This document shows positions 7,125-14,656 of a DNA stretch of 17,144 bases, in pieces; within the stretch, counting starts at the first letter, position 1, and every line of letters begins with the position of its first letter. The stretch is from NCBI GenBank assembly GCA_964552765.1, contig CAZKIA010000012.1:1-17144 (forward strand), written 5' to 3'. The stretch comes from JAPUDQ01 sp964552765. GTDB taxonomy: Bacteria; Patescibacteriota; Saccharimonadia; Saccharimonadales; Saccharimonadaceae. The notes under the pieces are model-generated. The model did no database searches. It was given only the letters and a program-made list of their open reading frames with translations, and was not told where the DNA came from. The translations under genes and the position numbers were made by a program.

Positions 7125-7157
7125 AATGCGGTGAAAAATCACCGCATTTTATTTTGA
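7125..7157 (+). terminator. Intrinsic terminator after the DoxX-like gene
   Basis: AATGCGGTGA (7125-7134) and TCACCGCATT (7139-7148) form a perfect 10-bp stem with an AAAA loop, followed by TTATTTT. Confidence 0.92.
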
Positions 7158-7169
7158 CAACAGATAAGG

Positions 7170-7175
7170 TATAAT
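7170..7175 (+). promoter_or_regulatory. -10 box for the T-box/GNAT/ileS transcript
   Basis: Consensus TATAAT. The TTGACA at 7154-7159 is only 10 nt upstream and so cannot be its -35; TTTTAT near 7147-7152 would have the right spacing. Transcription would begin near 7182, just before T-box stem I. Confidence 0.6.
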
Positions 7176-7183
7176 TGATACGA

Positions 7184-7370
7184 AGCGTTTGAGTGACTAT
7201 CAATCACAAGCTAGCGAGAAGAACGGCCATAGCCTACTAGAACTCGCCGGTATCGGCACGACAGACCGAACAAACAAGTGCTAAAAGAACTACTTCTTTT
7301 AGAAACGAGATGGTACCGCCAGAGCGATCTGGTTCTCGTAACTAAAAGAAGTAGTTTTATTTTAGGAGAA
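7184..7370 (+). promoter_or_regulatory. Ultrashort-stem-I T-box leader, tRNA-Ile specific
   Basis: T-boxes read the charging state of a tRNA. Stem I is a minimal hairpin, GTGA (7193-7196) with TCAC (7204-7207), whose loop CTATCAA shows the isoleucine codon ATC at 7199-7201. Stem II is GCGAG (7214-7218) with CTCGC (7243-7247), capped by GGC-CATA-GCC. GCCG/CGGC at 7246-7257 with a downstream ACCG could form the stem IIA/B pseudoknot. The T-box domain is clear: ACGAGA (7305-7310), the 7-nt bulge TGGTACC (7311-7317) that binds the tRNA 3' end, GCCAGA-GCGA-TCTGGT, then TCTCGT (7334-7339). A competing helix, TTCTC (7333-7337) plus CTAAAA (7342-7347) with TTTTAG (7360-7365) plus GAGAA (7366-7370), would cover the Shine-Dalgarno of the next gene and excludes the T-box helix. 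A 15-bp terminator-like pairing of 7288-7302 with 7342-7356 followed by TTATTTT is also possible. Confidence 0.9.
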
Positions 7371-7374
7371 GAGT

Positions 7375-7920
7375 ATGGAGCGCGAAAAACAGCCGCAATT
7401 CACCGTTTCGGAGATGACACTTGATGATATCGAGTTAGCTACGGTAATGCGCTTGCAGTCGTGGCTCGATACTTATACAAATGAAGCAGAAGGCGTATCG
7501 GCTGAGTGGATAGAGCAACGAAATCATGAGCAGATGGCGCCAGAAAAAGTGGCATCACGTCGTGAACGTTTCGTCGAGGGAAGACAAAATGGTACATTCA
7601 ACGCGTGGGTGGCCAAAGACGCCAAAGGTTTAATTATTGGTTCTACGACTCCTTATCGCGACGAGGATGGTATGTGGCACCTTGGGTCACTGTACGTCGA
7701 CAAGAACTATCATGGCACGGGTGTTGGTAATGAACTTATGCGAACAGCAATGAGCTGGATTGGCAATGAACAAGACGTGCATCTCGGAGTCGTTAAATAT
7801 AACGAACGAGCTAAAGCCTTTTACCGCAAGTGGGGGTTTGTAGAAGTTCCAAATAGTGAGACATTATTTGCCGATAAGATTCCTGAAGTGAAGATGGTGC
7901 GAAAGGTAAAGGGGGAGTAA
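7375..7920 (+). CDS. GNAT family N-acetyltransferase
   Basis: GNAT enzymes move an acetyl group from acetyl-CoA to an amine. The 181-aa product shows the acetyl-CoA pyrophosphate loop in LYVDKNYHGTGVGNELM (G114, G116, G118) and the C-terminal YNERAKAFYRKWGFVEV segment. The N-terminal helix region (DDIELATVMRLQSWLDTYTNE) resembles RimI-like or YitH-like acetyltransferases, but the substrate cannot be told. The start is set by AGGAGAA at 7364-7370. The gene is first in an operon with ileS (35-nt gap) and lies directly behind the Ile T-box, so it is induced together with IleRS when uncharged tRNA-Ile accumulates. Acting on a tRNA-charging by-product or protein terminus is a guess. Confidence 0.87.
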   Translation: MEREKQPQFTVSEMTLDDIELATVMRLQSWLDTYTNEAEGVSAEWIEQRNHEQMAPEKVASRRERFVEGRQNGTFNAWVAKDAKGLIIGSTTPYRDEDGMWHLGSLYVDKNYHGTGVGNELMRTAMSWIGNEQDVHLGVVKYNERAKAFYRKWGFVEVPNSETLFADKIPEVKMVRKVKGE

Positions 7921-7955
7921 CTAAACATGGACGAAGTAATAAGAAGGAGTAGGGC

Positions 7956-10940
7956 ATGAAATTTAAATCAGGTACCCGTCGTCGCGCGCTCGAATACGAA
8001 AAAGATTGGGTGCAGCGGTGGAAAGCCGACAAGACGTTTGAAAAGTCGGTCGAAAACCGTAGCAAAGACAATGCCTTTGTGTTTTACGATGGGCCGCCAT
8101 TCATTTCTGGTGTACCGCACCACGGGACATTGCTGAGTAGCATCGTCAAAGACGCAATTCCGCGCTACCAAGCCATGAAAGGTAAGCGCGTCGAGCGTGT
8201 CTGGGGTTGGGATTGTCATGGACTACCCGCCGAGCGGTACACTGAGAAAAAACTCGGTATCAAATCGCGCGAAGAAGTCATCGAGTATGGTATCGAAAAA
8301 TACATTATCGCTTGCCGCGAAAACATGGTACAGACGAGTAGTGAATGGGAAGACGTCGTCGATCGTATTGGTCGCTGGGTAGAGTTCAAAGGTGCGTACA
8401 AAACTATGGACAAAGACTACATGGAGTCGATCTGGTGGGCGTTTAAAACCCTCTACGAAAAGGGCAAGATCTACGAGGGCGAAAAGGTACTGATGTACTG
8501 TACGCTCGACGCCACACCACTTAGCAAAGCCGAAGTCACCATGGATGCTGGTGCGTACCAGGATGTGACTGATCCGAGTGTGTATGTGAAGTTCCGTCTG
8601 CAGTCGGAACAGAGGAAAGAGGGAGGCGGGAAGCGGGAAGACGTTTATCTACTCGCGTGGACGACAACGCCGTGGACGCTGCCCGCAAACACAGCAGTGG
8701 CGGTTAACGAGAAGTTGACATATGTGGAAGTTGAGGTCGATGGCGAGAGGTTGATACTAGCCAAAGAGTTGCTGGGTAGAGTACTGCAAGACGAAAAGCA
8801 CCAGCCACTCGAATACAAAGTATTACGTGAGCTCAAAGGCAAAGAGCTTGTCGGTAAAAGCTATGAACCGTTGTTTGAAAACCGCGGTGAAAACGCCCAC
8901 AAGGTCTGGGCAGCGCCGTATGTTAGTCACGAGGACGGTACCGGTATCGTGCACCTGGCGCCCGCCTATGGTGAAGAGGATTTTGAGTTGGCACGTGCAA
9001 ATAAAATCCCTGTCGTGCACACTATCGACGAGAACGGACTATTTACCGAAGGCGACTGGAAGGGCCAGAACGTCTGGGAGATCAACAAAACGATTGCCAA
9101 GGAGCTTAAAGAGCGTGGAGTAGTGTGGAAAATTGATTATATTCGTCACTCCTACCCGCATTGTCACCGCTGTGGCACAAAACTCATGTACCGTGCCCAT
9201 CCGAGCTGGTTTATGGATATCGATGGTCAGCGCGAAAAAATGCTCGAGAAAAACGGCCCGATCAACTGGTTCCCGCCTCATGTGAAAAATGGGCGGTTCG
9301 CCAAGACGGTTGAGCAAGCGCCTGATTGGAATATCAGTCGTGACCGTTTCTGGGCGACGGCAATGCCAGTCTGGAAATCCGAATCAGGGAAAGTAAAAGT
9401 CGTCGGCAGTTATGCCGAGCTCAAAGAGTTGAGCGGGGTGGAGCTCGAGGATTACCACCGCCCGTGGGTGGACAGCATTACCTTTAAGATCGACGGCGAA
9501 ACCTACACGCGCACTGACAAGGTCATGGACAGTTGGTTTGAAGCCGGCAGTATGCCGTTTGCACAGTTTCACTATCCATTTGAGAACAAAGAGAAATTTG
9601 AGGCAAATTTCCCCGGTGATTTCATCGTCGAATACATTGGCCAAGTCCGCGCCTGGTTTTACTACATGCACGCCATGAGTGTGGCGCTGTTTGGTGAAAA
9701 TAGTTTTAAAAATGTCATCGTGACGGGTAACGTCGCGGGTAACGACGGCCGCAAGATGAGCAAAAGCTATGGCAACTATACTGATCCAAATGAGCTGATG
9801 GATAAGTTTTCGGCTGATTCACTTCGCTTCCTGCTTCTTTCGAGCCCGCTCCTCAATGGTGAAGATTTTGCACTCCAAGACAAAGAAGTCGGTGATGTTG
9901 CTCGCAAGCTATCGATGATCTGGAATATGTATGATTTCTTCACGATGTATGCCGAAGTCGATGGCTGGGAATTTGATGGCACTCACTATGATCCGCTCGT
10001 GACTGCAGGTACTACCACTGCCTCAGACCCGGGCGACGCCAACTGCCTGCCAATTTTATCTTGTCGCCCTCCTGCTGGAAAGGCAGAGTCTTCGCCAGCG
10101 GTAGTACCAGCAGTCACTAATCCACTCGATATCTGGATTGTCTCACGACTTCACCAGCTTGTGGCCGAAGTCGAGAAAAATATGGATGCGTATAACATCC
10201 CCGACGCGATGACACCGATATTGCCGTTTCTGGATGACGCGAGCAACTGGTTTGTGCGCCGCAGTCGCCGCCGTTTCTGGAAATCTGAAGATGACGGTGA
10301 TAAAAACGATGCCTATCGCACACTGCACTATGTGCTGGTGCGCCTCGCCTACGTATTGGCGCCGTTTACGCCATTTCTTGCCGAAGAGCTGTATCACAAT
10401 TTGACGGACGACAAAGAGTCAATTCACCTGAAAGACTGGCTGCCTGCAGGTCGGGTAAATGAGCTTGTCATGAACGACATGGAGACAGTGCGTGAATATG
10501 TCAATCAAGGCCTCAGCTTGCGCGCCAAAGCCAAGTTAAAAGTTCGCCAACCGCTCGCGAGCGTGACGGTGCCGAGCCTGGGTGAGCATATTGATTTTGT
10601 TAGTATTTTGCAAGATGAGTTGAATGTCAAAGAAGTTAAAACAGGCAATGAGGTGAAACTCGACGAGACGCTTACACCTGAGCTCAAGCGTGAAGGCCTA
10701 ATACGCGAAGTGATTCGCTACGTACAAGCGGCTCGCAAAGATGCTGGCTTGAATGTCGATGACCGCATTACACTTGAGCTCGTGACAAATGACTACGATC
10801 TGCAGCGCGCGCTTATGGAACATGAGGCAACAATCATGGCAGAGACGCTGACGAGCAAGCAGAGTTCGGTAGTGAACGGATACGAGAATAATGTTACTGT
10901 CGAGGGCGCAGAGCTTATCGTCAAACTCATCAAGGCATAG
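7956..10940 (+). CDS. ileS: Isoleucyl-tRNA synthetase
   Basis: IleRS charges tRNA-Ile and edits mischarged valine. The 994-aa product has the class I HIGH-type signature (PHHGT, 54-58), WDCHGLPAE, the editing-domain threonine-rich motif TTPWTLPANTAV, a CHRC cysteine pair (403-406) and KMSKS at 600-604. The insert pattern (YTEKKLGIKSREEV, no long C-terminal zinc finger) resembles type-2 IleRS of archaea, eukaryotes and some bacteria, which are often less sensitive to mupirocin. AAGGAG at 7944-7949 fixes the start. A low-complexity insertion of 43 residues (about 679-721, rich in T, A, P, S), encoded by a palindromic DNA element, separates the catalytic core from the tRNA anticodon-binding domain (NPLDIWIVSRLHQL onward). 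It keeps the frame, so the enzyme is probably functional. Confidence 0.96.
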   Translation: MKFKSGTRRRALEYEKDWVQRWKADKTFEKSVENRSKDNAFVFYDGPPFISGVPHHGTLLSSIVKDAIPRYQAMKGKRVERVWGWDCHGLPAERYTEKKLGIKSREEVIEYGIEKYIIACRENMVQTSSEWEDVVDRIGRWVEFKGAYKTMDKDYMESIWWAFKTLYEKGKIYEGEKVLMYCTLDATPLSKAEVTMDAGAYQDVTDPSVYVKFRLQSEQRKEGGGKREDVYLLAWTTTPWTLPANTAVAVNEKLTYVEVEVDGERLILAKELLGRVLQDEKHQPLEYKVLRELKGKELVGKSYEPLFENRGENAHKVWAAPYVSHEDGTGIVHLAPAYGEEDFELARANKIPVVHTIDENGLFTEGDWKGQNVWEINKTIAKELKERGVVWKIDYIRHSYPHCHRCGTKLMYRAHPSWFMDIDGQREKMLEKNGPINWFPPHVKNGRFAKTVEQAPDWNISRDRFWATAMPVWKSESGKVKVVGSYAELKELSGVELEDYHRPWVDSITFKIDGETYTRTDKVMDSWFEAGSMPFAQFHYPFENKEKFEANFPGDFIVEYIGQVRAWFYYMHAMSVALFGENSFKNVIVTGNVAGNDGRKMSKSYGNYTDPNELMDKFSADSLRFLLLSSPLLNGEDFALQDKEVGDVARKLSMIWNMYDFFTMYAEVDGWEFDGTHYDPLVTAGTTTASDPGDANCLPILSCRPPAGKAESSPAVVPAVTNPLDIWIVSRLHQLVAEVEKNMDAYNIPDAMTPILPFLDDASNWFVRRSRRRFWKSEDDGDKNDAYRTLHYVLVRLAYVLAPFTPFLAEELYHNLTDDKESIHLKDWLPAGRVNELVMNDMETVREYVNQGLSLRAKAKLKVRQPLASVTVPSLGEHIDFVSILQDELNVKEVKTGNEVKLDETLTPELKREGLIREVIRYVQAARKDAGLNVDDRITLELVTNDYDLQRALMEHEATIMAETLTSKQSSVVNGYENNVTVEGAELIVKLIKA
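9991..10128. mobile_element. Palindromic element inserted in frame in ileS
   Basis: The outer arms GTGACTGC (9999-10006) and GCAGTCAC (10110-10117) are perfect. They continue inward with GGTACTACC (10008-10016) against GGTAGTACC (10100-10108) after one mismatch, and later GGGCGAC/GTCGCCC (about 10031-10037 and 10062-10068). The element, 119 bp, is flanked by ATCCGCTCG (9991-9999) and ATCCACTCG (10120-10128), which match at 8 of 9 bases like a target-site duplication. Element plus one repeat is 129 bp, exactly 43 codons. It encodes no recognisable protein of its own. It behaves like the Rickettsia palindromic elements known to sit in frame inside genes, but I see no sequence similarity to them. 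Confidence 0.65.
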
Positions 10941-10962
10941 CTACGACATTACTTTTAGCGCG

Positions 10963-10968
10963 TATAAT
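10963..10968 (+). promoter_or_regulatory. -10 box, leaderless start of the amidotransferase gene
   Basis: Consensus TATAAT lies 8 nt before the ATG at 10977. No Shine-Dalgarno and no clear -35 box are visible. Confidence 0.6.
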
Positions 10969-10976
10969 AGATAGGT

Positions 10977-11684
10977 ATGAGCAAAATAAAAACCATGCCA
11001 GTTATTGGGATCGTGCCATCTTTCGATACAGGTGGTCAATTTATCCCATCTTCAACAATTGAGCGTCAGTTTATCCGGCGCGAGTATAGTTACATGCTTG
11101 CACAGGTCGGTGCTATACCGATTATTCTCAATCCTGACATGTCGATGGAGGCTGTCACGCAGCTATGCGATGGTGTTGTCATTTCGGGCGGGGCAGACAT
11201 AGCACCGAGAATGTATGGTCAGAAAAAGTTGCCTGTCATCAAGCGTACTGAGCCTATCGAAAGATTTCGATGGGAGAAGAGATTGATTCAAACATGCGAC
11301 AAGGCCCACTTACCGATACTGGGAATTTGCTATGGTATGCAGCGACTCAATGTTCACTATGGCGGCACGTTACTGCAGGATATTCCGTCGATGCTGCCAG
11401 AAAACATCGGTCATGACAATGTCATGCATGACGTGACGTTTCATTGTGATTTTCTGGGTATGAAGCACCTAGGTATGCACGCTATCAATTCGCGTCATCA
11501 CCAGGCGATTGATCGGCTGGCTGATGGTTTTGAGGTCTGCGCGACGGCGCCCGATGGTATTATCGAGGCAATTCATGGTCGTGGACACTATGGCATGCAG
11601 TGGCACCCTGAGTCGGACGAGACAGGCGCACGTGTCTATCGTTCATTTATAGAACATTGCGTGCCGTCATTGGCAGAGAATTAA
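10977..11684 (+). CDS. Class I glutamine amidotransferase-like hydrolase (peptidase C26, PuuD type)
   Basis: Members hydrolyse gamma-glutamyl bonds, for example gamma-glutamyl-GABA in putrescine breakdown. The 235-aa product has the full triad: C118 in GICYGMQ, H210 and E212 in GMQWHPE. The family motif ISGGADIAPRMYG (69-81) is present, as is the oxyanion-side YGGTLLQDIP. The C-terminal cytosolic end has no signal peptide. No putrescine pathway neighbours are seen, so the true substrate is open. In small-genome bacteria such enzymes may act on peptidoglycan-linked or scavenged gamma-glutamyl compounds (inference). The start at 10977 fits the -10 box; a second ATG at 10995 would also work. Confidence 0.88.
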   Translation: MSKIKTMPVIGIVPSFDTGGQFIPSSTIERQFIRREYSYMLAQVGAIPIILNPDMSMEAVTQLCDGVVISGGADIAPRMYGQKKLPVIKRTEPIERFRWEKRLIQTCDKAHLPILGICYGMQRLNVHYGGTLLQDIPSMLPENIGHDNVMHDVTFHCDFLGMKHLGMHAINSRHHQAIDRLADGFEVCATAPDGIIEAIHGRGHYGMQWHPESDETGARVYRSFIEHCVPSLAEN

Positions 11685-11694
11685 CTTCATGCTA

Positions 11695-11700
11695 TATAAT
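11695..11700 (+). promoter_or_regulatory. -10 box, leaderless start of the rhodanese gene
   Basis: TATAAT ends 7 nt before the ATG at 11708, and starts just after the stop of the upstream gene. No Shine-Dalgarno is present. Confidence 0.6.
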
Positions 11701-11707
11701 GTATAGT

Positions 11708-11977
11708 ATGAAGTATATGATTATTGACACACGCGAACCAAGTGAGTACCAACAAAGTCATGTTGACGGGGCGATCAATATCTCCTCGATGGCTTTTGCG
11801 GGCGGGAAATTACCGACTCAGCTACAGGGTATCACCAAAAATCAGCCGATCATTCTCTACTGCCGCACGGGTGCTCGCTCGAACACTGTCATGCAGATTC
11901 TCGGCATGCATGGCTTTAAGAACCTCACGAATGGTATCAACGAGCATCACACGCGAAAACTCATCGAGCGACTATAG
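11708..11977 (+). CDS. Single-domain rhodanese-like protein
   Basis: Rhodaneses carry a persulfide on an active-site cysteine and pass sulfur to acceptors. The 89-aa product is a full minimal domain: N-terminal MIIDTREPSEYQQSHVDGAINIS (the DxR.xxEYxxGHIxGAxNIP pattern) and the active-site loop YCRTGARS with C52. The C-terminus is short (NLTNGINEHHTRKL). Upstream in-frame starts at 11657 lie within the preceding gene. The ATG at 11708 is preferred because the family N-terminus and the -10 box at 11695 both fit it. It may supply sulfur for tRNA thiolation or handle thiol stress, but no partner is nearby. Confidence 0.9.
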   Translation: MKYMIIDTREPSEYQQSHVDGAINISSMAFAGGKLPTQLQGITKNQPIILYCRTGARSNTVMQILGMHGFKNLTNGINEHHTRKLIERL

Positions 11978-11979
11978 CG

Positions 11980-11985
11980 TATAAT
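11980..11985 (+). promoter_or_regulatory. -10 box, leaderless start of the alpha/beta hydrolase gene
   Basis: TATAAT ends 7 nt before the ATG at 11993 and begins 3 nt after the rhodanese stop. Confidence 0.6.
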
Positions 11986-11992
11986 TACCTAT

Positions 11993-12799
11993 ATGTTTGA
12001 GATGATGATCCATCGGTGGCTACGCGTGCCATATACGCTACATGTTCGCGAGCTTCGTGCCGTGAAAAACCCACGAGCAACGCTACTTTTTATTCATGGG
12101 ATTGGTAGTACTGGTGCCGAGTGGGACGAAGTTATCAAGCAACTACCTGATGACGTGGCATTGTTGACGATTGATCTCCTGGGGTTTGGTGAGTCGCCTC
12201 GACCATCGTGGGCGACGTACAATGCCAATACCCAAGCAAAATCAGTCATTGCTACTCTTGTGCGTGCGGGCATTGGCCGCAAACTTATCATCATAGGGCA
12301 TTCACTTGGGGCGCTGGTCGCTGTTGAGGTCGCAAGGCGCTATCCGATCATCGTGCAGTCCCTTATCCTCTGTAGCCCGCCATTTTATAAACCCGATGAT
12401 GATAGCCCATTACTTAATGCCGATGAAGCACTACGACGAATCTATGGTGGGGTCGAGGGCAGAGAAGCGGCGCTCGTCAAACTGTCGGCTATCGCAGTTC
12501 GTTTCAAGCTCGTGAATGCTGCGTTTAACGTAACGAGCGACAATGTCGATACATACATTGCGACACTACGCTCAACAATTATTAACCAGACTACACTTGA
12601 AGATGCCAAAAAGATTAAAAAACCTATAACGATTATTTACGGCTCACTTGATCCTTTTGTGATCGATCGTAACATCAAAGAATTAGCGGCAGTGAACCCA
12701 CACGTCACTCGAGCAAAGATACTCATTGGACATGAGATCATCGGACGCTATGTCCCCGCGGTCGTTCGTGAGATTACAAAGCATGTCGCCAATAAATAG
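11993..12799 (+). CDS. Alpha/beta hydrolase
   Basis: The 268-aa product is an alpha/beta-hydrolase fold enzyme with a visible triad: nucleophile S104 in GHSLG, acid D220 in YGSLDPFV, and H247 in IGHEII. The oxyanion region is HGIGST (35-40), followed by GFGESPRP. A lid region lies around 125-200. The substrate is unknown; esterase, lipase or C-C hydrolase activities all use this layout. No signal peptide, so it is probably cytosolic. It ends 7 nt from the stop of the converging GH13 gene, with no terminator hairpin evident between them. Confidence 0.88.
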   Translation: MFEMMIHRWLRVPYTLHVRELRAVKNPRATLLFIHGIGSTGAEWDEVIKQLPDDVALLTIDLLGFGESPRPSWATYNANTQAKSVIATLVRAGIGRKLIIIGHSLGALVAVEVARRYPIIVQSLILCSPPFYKPDDDSPLLNADEALRRIYGGVEGREAALVKLSAIAVRFKLVNAAFNVTSDNVDTYIATLRSTIINQTTLEDAKKIKKPITIIYGSLDPFVIDRNIKELAAVNPHVTRAKILIGHEIIGRYVPAVVREITKHVANK

Positions 12800-12806
12800 G
12801 ACGTTC

Positions 12807-14570
12807 TTAAGAATCTTGCGATAATATCAGTACGCTGTAGGGAGCGAGTGGTAATGTTGCTCGGTTGGCCCCATCAGTTGTTATAGCTCCAATTGAGACT
12901 TCACGAAAATCTTCGCTGTAGCCGCGCCAGGTTGAGTTGAACTGCACATTCCATGTGCCACTGCGGGGAACAGTTATGTCATACGAAGCGAAAGCTTGAT
13001 TGCTAAAATTGACGAGCACCAGTACATCATCACCAGGGCCGCCTTGATCCCACCGATGATAGCCAATGACCTTGTTCGTAGGATTGTGGTGAAAAATTGC
13101 GACGGATTGGCCAAGGAGTCCTTGCGTCGTACCGTATGCATTGCGTCGCAGTGCGATGAGGTCATGATGAGCTTTGACAATACCCGCAAACCGTTCGACT
13201 TTTGGCCACTCAAGTTCTTGCCAGTCGTTAAAGGCGCCACCTTGCATAAACTCCTGGCCCTGCAGTAGCATTGGAATCCCAGGTGAAGTGAGCGCAAGAG
13301 CACTCGTCAGGATGGTTTGTTGGCGGGCGCGAACACTTGTGGGGTCAGTTGGTGAGGCGGCCGCATTGAGTCGGACACGTCCGTTGGCGGCGGTATCATG
13401 GGAGTCGCTGAAAATCACCCGTGAAAATGCATCGTTGTTGTAGCGGAACAAAATCTCTTCTATCATATCGGCGGGATAGGGAGGATGAAGCCCCAGGATA
13501 TCACGGATAGCATTGGGAAACGACAAACCCCATTGGGCGTCGAACCCTGCGCCGCCATCACCAATGGGCCTCGTAATGTATGCGTTACTCGACGTATCTT
13601 CGGCAACAATAAGCGCTCCTGGTCGGACGCGGTGCGCGAGCGACGTAATCTCCTGTAGCAATGTCCACGCCTCAGGTATGTCATCGGCATGGTTTTCACT
13701 ACCCGTTAGATTACGAAAATACGATGTCGAATCGAGGCGTAGCCCATCAAGTCGAAACTCACTCAGCCACATGACGATACTATCGAGGATAAAGCGGCGG
13801 ACTTCAGGGCGACCATAGTCAGGGCGTGATCCCCATGGGGTATCGGCGCGGTGGTCTTGGTAAAAATATATCCCCCCACGGTCATGCTCGTGCCAGCCGT
13901 CGTATTGCCACAAAGTACTACTCATAAAATGGTTGTACACGACATCGACGATCACGCCGATACCGCGTTCGTGACAAGCACGGACAAATTTCATCAGTCC
14001 ATGACGGCCGCCATAGCTATTTTCGATAGAGAAAACATCACGGACGTTATACCCCCAGCCCTGCGAGCTGGCGATGTTGTTGACGGGCATAAGCTCTATC
14101 ATGTTGATACCAAGACTCGCCAGGTAATCAAGCTTTTCAATCGCGGTATCAAAGGTGCCTTGCGTCGAGGCGTCGGGACGGTCAAATGTACCGATATGCA
14201 TTTCGTAAATGATTTGCTGTTCGCGCGGTATTGGCATAAATAAGTCATCACCCCAATCAAAATCATTGGCCACAATGATGCTATCGCCATTTTCGGAGCT
14301 GGTAAACGCCCGACTACGCGGATCGTTGCGGTGAAGTATTGTCGTGCCGGTATCGATCAGGTACTTGTACGTCTGACCGGGCTCGGCACCAGGTACAAAT
14401 ACCGACCAATAGCCATCGTCCTCGCTGGTCATCGTGATTTGATTTGAGGTATCGTAGTCGATATAGGGTACGGTGACAGCGACACTGTGGGCAAACGGTG
14501 CCCACACACGAAACTCTACGCCATCATGACGAACAACAGCGCCCAATTTCTTTTTTGTCGATCGTACCAT
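12807..14570 (-). CDS. GH13 glycoside hydrolase with CBM48-like N-terminus (glucan branching/maltooligosyl-trehalose hydrolase type)
   Basis: The 587-aa enzyme acts on alpha-1,4/1,6 glucans. The N-terminal CBM48-like region (VEFRVWAPFAHSVAV...GYWSVFVPGAEPGQTYKY, about 10-95) precedes a GH13 barrel with region I DVVYNH (209-214), region II GLRLD with nucleophile D280, region III AED with acid/base E324, and region IV FSDSHD (D392). The GWGYN motif (171-175) and MPVNNI are seen both in branching enzymes (GlgB) and in maltooligosyltrehalose trehalohydrolase (TreZ); I cannot separate these by eye. A beta-sandwich C-terminal domain follows. The start is M8 of the longest open frame, because the -10 box TATACT lies 9 nt before it; the longer form would begin at 14591. 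Confidence 0.87.
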   Translation of the reverse strand: MVRSTKKKLGAVVRHDGVEFRVWAPFAHSVAVTVPYIDYDTSNQITMTSEDDGYWSVFVPGAEPGQTYKYLIDTGTTILHRNDPRSRAFTSSENGDSIIVANDFDWGDDLFMPIPREQQIIYEMHIGTFDRPDASTQGTFDTAIEKLDYLASLGINMIELMPVNNIASSQGWGYNVRDVFSIENSYGGRHGLMKFVRACHERGIGVIVDVVYNHFMSSTLWQYDGWHEHDRGGIYFYQDHRADTPWGSRPDYGRPEVRRFILDSIVMWLSEFRLDGLRLDSTSYFRNLTGSENHADDIPEAWTLLQEITSLAHRVRPGALIVAEDTSSNAYITRPIGDGGAGFDAQWGLSFPNAIRDILGLHPPYPADMIEEILFRYNNDAFSRVIFSDSHDTAANGRVRLNAAASPTDPTSVRARQQTILTSALALTSPGIPMLLQGQEFMQGGAFNDWQELEWPKVERFAGIVKAHHDLIALRRNAYGTTQGLLGQSVAIFHHNPTNKVIGYHRWDQGGPGDDVLVLVNFSNQAFASYDITVPRSGTWNVQFNSTWRGYSEDFREVSIGAITTDGANRATLPLAPYSVLILSQDS

Positions 14571-14579
14571 CTGTCCACT

Positions 14580-14585
14580 AGTATA
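14580..14585 (-). promoter_or_regulatory. -10 box for the GH13 gene (minus strand)
   Basis: Read on the minus strand this is TATACT, 9 nt before the ATG at 14570. No Shine-Dalgarno is visible, so the messenger is probably leaderless or nearly so. Confidence 0.5.
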
Positions 14586-14644
14586 GCGCAAGCATTTTTA
14601 GCTGTACATCAAGATAGGTAGTGCATGGCACGTCTTTAAAGTGG

Positions 14645-14650
14645 TACACT
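14645..14650 (+). promoter_or_regulatory. -10 box, leaderless start of the DUF1345 gene
   Basis: TACACT ends 6 nt before the ATG at 14657. No clear -35 and no Shine-Dalgarno. Confidence 0.45.
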
Positions 14651-14656
14651 AAAGTT

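Noticed and set aside
7154..7175. TTGACA plus TATAAT as a perfect promoter
   Set aside because: The spacing is only 10 nt, too short for sigma-70; only the -10 box is accepted.
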